Assembly (NCBI GenBank): GCA_964598495.1
Contig: CAZRBY010000002.1
Location: forward strand, 70,254 to 134,253
Reading direction: 5' to 3'
Source: Cacconaster sp964598495
Lineage (GTDB): Bacteria; Bacteroidota; Bacteroidia; Bacteroidales; UBA932
DNA length: 64,000 nucleotides
Below the pieces are notes generated by a model, which did no database searches, was not told the DNA's origin, and was given only the letters and a program-made list of their open reading frames with translations. A program made the translations under genes and the position numbers. This document shows positions 53,198 through 59,210 of the stretch, one piece after another. Every line of letters starts with the position of its first letter. The stretch's first letter is position 1.

Positions 53198-54267
53198 TGC
53201 TGACAACAGTCTTTCCATACGATTCAGTGGAGCTGAGTTCCAATGGTCGTGAAGTAATAATACTTGATCAGTCGTTGCTTCCCAATCAGGAGAAATTTCT
53301 TCACTTGACTACGGCGGAACAGGTCTTTTTTGCCATAACGCTGATGAAGGTGCGCGGAGCTCCTGCCATTGGCATAGCGGCTGCTTTCGGTCTGGCCATG
53401 ACAATCAACAGGTCTAAATGCAGGGAACTGGACCTCTTTGAGAAAGAGTTCCTCCGCACGAAGCGTTACCTCTATATATCTCGTCCTACGGCAATCAATT
53501 TGATGTGGGCTCTCGACCGCATGGAGGATTGTTTTTATAGAGTCAAAAACAGTCTTGACGATACCGACCAGACTGTTATAGACATCATCAAAAATGCACT
53601 TATTGCAGAGGCGCGTTCCATAAAGGTGGAAGAGACCAGAATGTCGGTAGGTATTGCGGAAAATGGCATTTCATTGCTTACTCACGGTTGCGGCATCCTT
53701 ACTCACTGTAACGCCGGCCACCTGGCTGTCTCCCGTTATGGTACCGCTTTGAGTCCGATATATCTTGCCCACCAGAAGGGTTACTCACCTATGGTTTATG
53801 TGGATGAGACAAGACCTTTGTTGCAAGGCGCCCGTCTTACTGCTTATGAGCTGATGCGGGCCGGTATTGACGTTACCTTGATCTGTGACAATATGGCCTC
53901 GATAGTTATGAGTCAGAAAAGGGTTGACACGGTTTTCGTCGGTTGTGACCGCGTAGCAGCAAATGGGGATGTGGCAAATAAGGTGGGTACAAGCGGTCTG
54001 GCCATTCTCGCAAAATATTACGGTGTGCCTTTCTATGTTTTCGGCCCTTCCAGCACGATAGATTTCGATTGTGCTTCCGGCAGGGATATCGTTATTGAGG
54101 AGCGTCCATCATACGAAATGACAGATATGTATTTCAGCAAGCCGATTGCTCCAAAAGGCACCAAAGTCTTCAATCCTTCATTTGATATTACTCCTGCCGA
54201 GCTTATTACCGGTATCGTTACGGAAAAAGGCATATTCAAGCCGGAGGAACTCACCAATGTGAAATAG
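53197..54267 (+). CDS. mtnA: S-methyl-5-thioribose-1-phosphate isomerase
   Basis: A 356-residue enzyme related to eIF2B subunits that converts 5-methylthioribose 1-phosphate to methylthioribulose 1-phosphate. Family signatures are MKVRGAPAIGIAAAFG, ILTHCNAGHLAV (catalytic Cys), VDETRPLLQGARLTAYEL and GCDRVAANGDVANKVGT (catalytic Asp). Coupled directly to PNP, it continues methylthioadenosine salvage. No mtnB, mtnC, mtnD or aldolase lies in the window, so the fate of the product is open. The stop codon is TAG. Confidence 0.95.
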   Translation: MLTTVFPYDSVELSSNGREVIILDQSLLPNQEKFLHLTTAEQVFFAITLMKVRGAPAIGIAAAFGLAMTINRSKCRELDLFEKEFLRTKRYLYISRPTAINLMWALDRMEDCFYRVKNSLDDTDQTVIDIIKNALIAEARSIKVEETRMSVGIAENGISLLTHGCGILTHCNAGHLAVSRYGTALSPIYLAHQKGYSPMVYVDETRPLLQGARLTAYELMRAGIDVTLICDNMASIVMSQKRVDTVFVGCDRVAANGDVANKVGTSGLAILAKYYGVPFYVFGPSSTIDFDCASGRDIVIEERPSYEMTDMYFSKPIAPKGTKVFNPSFDITPAELITGIVTEKGIFKPEELTNVK

Positions 54268-54270
54268 GCT

Positions 54271-55071
54271 ATGGTGAGATTTTTAAGTCTCTCCAGTGGC
54301 AGTAATGCAAATTGTTACTATCTTGGAAACGGGAAGAGGGGATTGCTTATCGATATTGGTGTCGGTGTGAGAACTCTTAAAAAGCGTCTTGCCGAACATG
54401 ATATATCATTTGATAATATCGACATGGTGCTGGTAACCCATGATCATATAGATCATATTCGAAGTTTGGGTTCTTTTACGCAGCGCCACCAAAAACCTGT
54501 TTTTGCAACAGAAACCCTTCACAAAGCGCTGAGCACTCATTTTTGTACCCGTGGCTCTCTTTCTGGATGTGTCAATATTCTGGAAGAGGACCTATGTTTC
54601 AAATCGGGAGAGATAGAGATCACAACTTTTGCAGTGCCTCACGATGCCTCGCAGACTTTGGGCTACCACATCGTTTTTGATGGTGTCAGGTTTACTTTTC
54701 TGACTGACATAGGATACCCGACTGAAGTCGCGATTAAGTACGCATCTATGGCAAACCACCTCATCGTAGAGGCAAATTATGATATAGACATGCTGTTGAG
54801 CGGACCCTACCCTCAAAGTCTTAAAATGCGGATTCTTGAGGATACCGGCCATCTGTCAAATGATCAGACGGCCTCGCTTGTCAGAAGAGCTTTCCATTCC
54901 GAACTCAAAAGCATCCATCTGGCTCATTTGAGCCGCTATAACAATACTCCCAAACTGGCATTTCAAACAGTCAGCGATGCACTTTGCGAGTTAGGAGTCA
55001 GGGTGGGAGAGGATGTGATTCTCAATTGTTTGCCACGAACCGACTCTTCCGAAATGATGGAGTGTTCATAA
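54271..55071 (+). CDS. MBL-fold metallohydrolase (YycJ/WalJ-like)
   Basis: A 266-residue cytoplasmic metallo-beta-lactamase-fold protein: N-terminus MVRFLSLSSGSNANCYYLGN, metal motif VLVTHDHIDHIRSLG, then VPHDASQTLGY, FLTDIGYPT, EANYD and GHLSNDQTA with the final HLSRYNN. These are features of the YycJ group, related to exonuclease-like DNA processing in other bacteria, though the role in Bacteroidota is not proven. It starts three bases after mtnA and is probably read through from the salvage operon. Confidence 0.88.
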   Translation: MVRFLSLSSGSNANCYYLGNGKRGLLIDIGVGVRTLKKRLAEHDISFDNIDMVLVTHDHIDHIRSLGSFTQRHQKPVFATETLHKALSTHFCTRGSLSGCVNILEEDLCFKSGEIEITTFAVPHDASQTLGYHIVFDGVRFTFLTDIGYPTEVAIKYASMANHLIVEANYDIDMLLSGPYPQSLKMRILEDTGHLSNDQTASLVRRAFHSELKSIHLAHLSRYNNTPKLAFQTVSDALCELGVRVGEDVILNCLPRTDSSEMMECS

Positions 55072-55109
55072 CTTATTCATCAGATTTATCATATCGGCAC
55101 AATTTTAGT

Positions 55110-55117
55110 TATCTTTG
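55110..55117 (+). promoter_or_regulatory. -7 promoter element for the small lipoprotein gene
   Basis: TATCTTTG fits TAnnTTTG, 40 bases upstream of the ATG at 55158. Confidence 0.6.
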
Positions 55118-55157
55118 TATTGATACCCATAATTTAAAACAACTAAACTATAGGAAT

Positions 55158-55556
55158 ATGAAAAAAATCATTCTGGCATTTTCACTCTTTATTGCAACAG
55201 CCCTATGCAATTCGTGCGTCGACCCTTATCCTGATTCAGAACTTTTGTTTGGTGCGTGGTCATCATATGAATGCTTTAAACAGGGTGAAAAGCCTTTTTC
55301 TTATACACTTGAAAGATATCTCTTTACTCAGGATGGTTATGTGGCCTTCTATGACAATAGTAAATTTCAGTTCAAGCTTCCATATGGCTACAATGCCACT
55401 GCCGGAATTCTTGCAATTCTGGATGGTACAGATGAGGAGGGTAATAAATTAACAATAGAATATCCGGCTGTAATAGAATATATCGAAGCGGTCAAATCAG
55501 ACGTTCTTACCATTTCTTACGACGACGGATATACGATACGCTATCGCAAGCGATAG
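55158..55556 (+). CDS. small lipocalin-like lipoprotein, unknown function
   Basis: A 132-residue lipoprotein; start ATG at 55158 gives MKKIILAFSLFIATALCNSC with lipobox Cys. The mature part begins VDPYPDSELLFGAWSSYECFK, similar in layout to the lipoprotein at 57815 (LLYGQWDVAKVY) and to lipocalin-like domains that start with a G-x-W strand. The remainder alternates beta strands rich in Tyr and Phe. No catalytic motif is visible. The stop TAG lies in an 18-base palindrome and is followed by a heptamer array. Confidence 0.75.
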   Translation: MKKIILAFSLFIATALCNSCVDPYPDSELLFGAWSSYECFKQGEKPFSYTLERYLFTQDGYVAFYDNSKFQFKLPYGYNATAGILAILDGTDEEGNKLTIEYPAVIEYIEAVKSDVLTISYDDGYTIRYRKR

Positions 55557-55557
55557 C
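55540..55557. repeat. 18-base palindrome across a stop codon
   Basis: GCTATCGC AA GCGATAGC is a perfect inverted repeat that includes the lipoprotein's last codons and its TAG. The heptamer array starts with the next base. Confidence 0.6.
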
Positions 55558-55634
55558 TTGCGGGGTACGAGTTGCGGGGTGCGAGTTACGGGGTACGAGT
55601 TGCGGGGTGCGAGTTACGGGGTACAGGGTACGAG
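55558..55634. repeat. 11-unit heptamer array, left of the four-helix-bundle gene
   Basis: Eleven unbroken 7-base units alternate between GGG-ending and GAG-ending forms (TTGCGGG, GTACGAG, TTGCGGG, GTGCGAG, TTACGGG and so on). It starts two bases after the lipoprotein TAG stop and ends 46 bases before the four-helix-bundle gene. Confidence 0.9.
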
Positions 55635-55680
55635 GTATTAATTATGAATGTGAAATTGTGAATATTGTGGGGTTGTAGGG

Positions 55681-56052
55681 ATGAGTTATAAAGATTTGGA
55701 TATTTATAGTTTGGCTTTAGAACTTTTTTTTGTTGTTCATCCTTTATCTTTGAAACTTCCAAAACATGAGTTATATGAATTGGGTTCACAGATTAGACGC
55801 TCCGCTGATTCTGTGGTAACAAATATTGTTGAAGGGTATGGCAGACGACGATACAAAGCAGAATACATTCGTTTTCTTGTTTTTTCTCACGCCAGTACAG
55901 ATGAAACTATTCTGCATATATCAATAATTAAACAACTTTATCCTCAATTTTCAGAAGAATATTGCTACCTAGAAACGAATTATAACATTTTAGGCGCGAA
56001 AATAAACAAGTATATAGATTATGTTATAAAAAATTGGAAATCAGACTTTTAG
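55681..56052 (+). CDS. four-helix-bundle protein (23S rRNA intervening-sequence / S23 family)
   Basis: A 123-residue helical protein of the family first found as reading frames inside 23S rRNA intervening sequences and related to the Avd accessory protein of diversity-generating retroelements. Signatures are DLDIYSLALEL at the N-terminus, ELYELGSQIRRSADSVVTNIVEGYGRRR and EYIRFLVFSHASTDETILHI. There is no rRNA or reverse transcriptase here. The gene is AT-rich relative to its neighbours and bracketed by two heptamer arrays in inverted orientation. The stop is TAG. Function is unknown; the residues suggest nucleic-acid binding through the Arg-rich helix. Confidence 0.88.
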   Translation: MSYKDLDIYSLALELFFVVHPLSLKLPKHELYELGSQIRRSADSVVTNIVEGYGRRRYKAEYIRFLVFSHASTDETILHISIIKQLYPQFSEEYCYLETNYNILGAKINKYIDYVIKNWKSDF

Positions 56053-56144
56053 GTGCATGCAACACGAAGTGTCACAGAACGCATATCACGTAACTCGCAC
56101 CTCACAACCATCACCACGTAACACGCAACCTGCACCCCGTACCA
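56053..56144. repeat. degenerate heptamer array, right of the four-helix-bundle gene, inverted
   Basis: Read on the minus strand from the peptidase stop, units run GTGGTAC, GGGGTGC, AGGTTGC, GTGTTAC, GTGGTGA, TGGTTGT, GAGGTGC, GAGTTAC, GTGATAT and on, with constant 7-base phase. They share GAGTTAC and GGGGTGC with the left array but point the other way. The array lies between two TAG stops, one on each strand. Confidence 0.75.
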
Positions 56145-57818
56145 CTAGTCCACAAATTGCATTTTATAATAAGCCGCCGTGAGTTTTTCTCCGGTGGCTT
56201 TTTCTATCATTTCATTCCATTCGTAACGCATTCCGGGATTGAATACATATTCCTGAAGCCATTCGCCAACAGATCTGTTGCCGATATAACATTCGTTTGC
56301 CATATCCTGGCTGTTGGTGACATTGGTAACTATGTAATGATGAAGTTGGGAGGCCAGGAGGGCCCCAAGTTGATAGTTATGATAATAGCATGGATAGAGT
56401 GCTACGTGAATCTTTGATGCCCAGTCAGGTTGGTTGCGTCCTTCAGGGCGGGTTAGGAGTTGATATTTTTCTACAAGATCCCACCAGAGAGTGTTCAGGT
56501 CCTGTTCCGGATCGGCATACATCTCCTTTTCAAAGCGGTACATAACCTGCGCCCAGCGGCTGAAGACAAGTTGCTGGAGACGGAGTGACCGGATACAATC
56601 TTCATTTATGGCTGCCGCCTCTTCTTCAGGGAGATCCACCATAACTTTCATCCATTCCGTATTGCGGGACAACCGATCAAACATCATTGCTACAGCTTCG
56701 GTAGTGAAACTATGTGCTGCCTCTCGGAGGAAGAGGGGATTGCCGGCAGCATCATGTCCGATTGCATATACGGCGTGCCCGAATTCGTGGAGCATAGTCG
56801 ACATCCATTGCTCCGTGTCGGAGATGTTGCATAAGACGCGTACGTCCCCGTTACGGTCTATATCGATACAGTAAGCGTGCTGGTTTTTGCCGTCACGAGG
56901 ATAGAGGTCGCTATTCATCATTATTGTGCTCACATCAAGACCTATACTGTTGTAGAAATCTGTAGTCAAAGTTTCGAGATTGCGTCCTTTATAATATTTG
57001 TCAAAATCTACGGGATATAGATCGGGGGCTTCCTGGAAAAATCTTCCCTGGAAGTGCCAGGGCATCAATTTATTTGCCGGAACTTTATATCTCACGGAAA
57101 ACATCTTGTCCATATCTGCCTTGAGTACCGCAAATCCTTCACGTGTCATATCGTCAAGTTCATCAAATAGTGCTGAAATTTCCTCCGGGTCCTGCTCTGA
57201 AAGAATCATGGACATTGTGTGGTAATTGTCAAATCCGAGTGACTGTGCCAGATTATTGCGAAGACGCACTATTTCCAGCACATCTTCAGCAACATAAGGT
57301 CCTATTGCCTTATGGGCATTCCAGATCTCTTCGAGAGCCTTGTTGTCCGTAGAGGTGCGGAGCATCTCTTCCACATAATTGTCGTTGACCTTTTCGCCGC
57401 GGAATTCGGCGCGAAAACCGGCATATTTCTGTTCAAGAAGGCTCTCTTTCTCTATTATGAGATTTTGCAGTGTTGTGTCTGCCTGTCCTTTTAGAAATGA
57501 AAGGTAGATTATATCAAGTTGCCTTTTGAGGAGAGGGTTGGTAACCCTGCCGCTTTTTCGCATTCGGCTGAGTTTGTCAAACAGGACTTTGTCGGAATAG
57601 ATTTCGGTAGTTTTGATGCCGGCCTGGGCGTATCTCTGAAAATCTTCAGGATTACCGGTTGTTGTACCGGCCCAATAACTTTTTGACGATTCTACATAAA
57701 GCGGCAGGAGCGTACCCTCGAGGTCGGATATGAGGGATTTTAGCTCTTTCTCAGGGTTGCAGCTTGTCAACATAACGAGTGAAAGTAGCAGAAAAGTGTA
57801 TATTTTTTTCATGATCAA
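56145..57818 (-). CDS. lipoprotein zinc metallopeptidase (M2/M3-like)
   Basis: A ~555-residue lipoprotein (signal MKKIYTFLLLSLVMLTSC; the ATG at 57812 is the likelier start). The zinc motif HEFGH is near residues 344-348, with the third ligand Glu in REAAHSFTTEAVAMM. The rest is alpha-helical, with a C-terminal TGEKLTAAYY segment. The overall pattern matches the M2 (angiotensin-converting-enzyme-like) / M3 peptidase group of Bacteroidota, presumably a peptidyl-dipeptidase in the periplasm. It overlaps the lipoprotein gene upstream by four bases. The TAG stop marks the end of the right heptamer array. Confidence 0.88.
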   Translation of the reverse strand: MIMKKIYTFLLLSLVMLTSCNPEKELKSLISDLEGTLLPLYVESSKSYWAGTTTGNPEDFQRYAQAGIKTTEIYSDKVLFDKLSRMRKSGRVTNPLLKRQLDIIYLSFLKGQADTTLQNLIIEKESLLEQKYAGFRAEFRGEKVNDNYVEEMLRTSTDNKALEEIWNAHKAIGPYVAEDVLEIVRLRNNLAQSLGFDNYHTMSMILSEQDPEEISALFDELDDMTREGFAVLKADMDKMFSVRYKVPANKLMPWHFQGRFFQEAPDLYPVDFDKYYKGRNLETLTTDFYNSIGLDVSTIMMNSDLYPRDGKNQHAYCIDIDRNGDVRVLCNISDTEQWMSTMLHEFGHAVYAIGHDAAGNPLFLREAAHSFTTEAVAMMFDRLSRNTEWMKVMVDLPEEEAAAINEDCIRSLRLQQLVFSRWAQVMYRFEKEMYADPEQDLNTLWWDLVEKYQLLTRPEGRNQPDWASKIHVALYPCYYHNYQLGALLASQLHHYIVTNVTNSQDMANECYIGNRSVGEWLQEYVFNPGMRYEWNEMIEKATGEKLTAAYYKMQFVD

Positions 57819-58285
57819 AATTTTTTGTTCATTTCCCAGGTGGAGTTGAGATTGAATAATGCAAGCTCGTCCTCCTCAATGACATCAAGCAGCAGGCGTT
57901 TGAGAGTCAGTTCCTTAACCTTGAGCTGTGTGACAATGTTCGTATTGAAATTATTTTTGTTTTGGAGAAGACCATCTATAGGGAAACTGAGGTTTAGAAT
58001 AAAATTGTCCTTGTCGTAAGTGAATGAACCGGTATAGCTGGCAATAACCATATTGGTGCGGCCCTCAACTTCCCATACTTGGAATTTGAATGTACCGTTT
58101 TTTTCAAACACGAAAGAATAAGGTGTTTCCGCATAATTGAGTTCAATATCTCCAATATAGACTTTTGCGACATCCCACTGCCCGTAAAGAAGAGACTCTT
58201 CGCTTGTCAAATCTTTTAAAAACTGACATCCCGAAAGGGAAATCAGAGCTGCGGTAACAAGTGAAAAAATGGCCAATTTTTTCAT
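57815..58285 (-). CDS. lipocalin-like lipoprotein
   Basis: A 156-residue lipoprotein (MKKLAIFSLVTAALISLSGC). The mature part, ESLLYGQWDVAKVYIGDIELNYAETPYSFVFEKNGTFKF, has the G-x-W start and beta-strand pattern of lipocalin-like domains. It overlaps the peptidase start by four bases, so the two are translationally coupled. A weak promoter-like TATCTTCG lies upstream on the minus strand. No ligand can be assigned. Confidence 0.8.
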   Translation of the reverse strand: MKKLAIFSLVTAALISLSGCQFLKDLTSEESLLYGQWDVAKVYIGDIELNYAETPYSFVFEKNGTFKFQVWEVEGRTNMVIASYTGSFTYDKDNFILNLSFPIDGLLQNKNNFNTNIVTQLKVKELTLKRLLLDVIEEDELALFNLNSTWEMNKKF

Positions 58286-58339
58286 AATCTGGGTTTTAGT
58301 AACTCACGAAGATAATAAAAAAAAATAAAATGTACTTTT

Positions 58340-59098
58340 TTATTCGAAAAATATTTGCCCGAAATGTTCCGGCGTATGGAAATTTGGAGATGGAATAGGT
58401 ATCGGATGCCAGCTCAGATAGTGTGGAACGGGCATATCGTCTCCGCATTTGTAAAAATTTGCCCTAACTGTGCGTCCCGACAGATCGGAGAATTCCGAAA
58501 GAGAGTATAGTGATTTTGGAATGACGATGGTAAGTGTCCATTCCTGCATGCCCGGACGGTTGCCGAAGGGCTCACTACCGAGAGTAGAATGTCTTCTTAT
58601 CAGGCTCATGACATCGTCACCGAAACGGGTCCGTTGCCGACGGTCAGGACCTCCGGCAAATGTGCCGTGACCTATGCAGTTCATCTCCAGATTGTAGTAG
58701 ATGGAATCATAATCTGATGGGATCATGAAAAATTCGACGCAGGAGTCGGTGTAGGGTTTAGAACCGGCGTCGAATCCAAAGGTGGCCCTGACACCATCCT
58801 CTAGAACTACATACTGGAGATATATCTCCTCAGTCGAGTGGGCCATTCGAAATTTTACGTCCGGTTTGTAATTGTAACTCTCCCAGTTAACCGCATCTAT
58901 AGATTGAAATTCTATTTTTTCTCTGTCGAACATCGCGGCAACTTCAGCCACGGAGGGCTTTGACGACTCGAAAACAACTTTTTTAACTCTCAATGTTGGC
59001 ATATTTTCCATATTCTTTGCACTACCTCTATTAGATCTGCATCCTATAAGTAAACCGAGACTCAAAACAACGATGGCAAAACAGATTATTATTCTCAT
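58340..59098 (-). CDS. carbohydrate-binding family 9-like lipoprotein
   Basis: A 252-residue lipoprotein (MRIIICFAIVVLSLGLLIGC). The ~200-residue beta-rich domain resembles the CBM9-like / DOMON-related proteins of Bacteroidota: WESYNYKPDVKFRMAHS, EDGVRATFGFDAGSKPYTDSCVEFFM, the Trp-containing EWTLTIVIP and the C-terminal SPNFHTPEHFGQIFF. Family members bind sugars or, in other lineages, haem. No glycosidase lies nearby. Confidence 0.82.
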   Translation of the reverse strand: MRIIICFAIVVLSLGLLIGCRSNRGSAKNMENMPTLRVKKVVFESSKPSVAEVAAMFDREKIEFQSIDAVNWESYNYKPDVKFRMAHSTEEIYLQYVVLEDGVRATFGFDAGSKPYTDSCVEFFMIPSDYDSIYYNLEMNCIGHGTFAGGPDRRQRTRFGDDVMSLIRRHSTLGSEPFGNRPGMQEWTLTIVIPKSLYSLSEFSDLSGRTVRANFYKCGDDMPVPHYLSWHPIPIPSPNFHTPEHFGQIFFE

Positions 59099-59103
59099 AC
59101 CCT

Positions 59104-59111
59104 CAAAGGTA
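59104..59111 (-). promoter_or_regulatory. -7 promoter element close to the CBM9-like gene start
   Basis: Minus-strand TACCTTTG fits TAnnTTTG and ends five bases before the start codon, another possible leaderless start. Confidence 0.55.
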
Positions 59112-59154
59112 GAAAAAAAGTACCGATAGCATTGCTATTCTCCTATAATTTTAC

Positions 59155-59162
59155 TAATTTTG
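59155..59162 (+). promoter_or_regulatory. -7 promoter element for ppdK
   Basis: TAATTTTG fits TAnnTTTG, 48 bases upstream of the ATG at 59211. Because it overlaps the first codons of a longer open frame starting at 59160, it supports 59211 as the true start. Confidence 0.6.
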
Positions 59163-59210
59163 CAGTTTACAAATAGAAAAATAACAAAAAATTATAATAT
59201 TAAAGTATCT

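Noticed and set aside
55681..56052. Diversity-generating retroelement or 23S rRNA intervening sequence
   Set aside because: The protein is of the right family, but no reverse transcriptase, template/variable repeat or rRNA gene lies near it.
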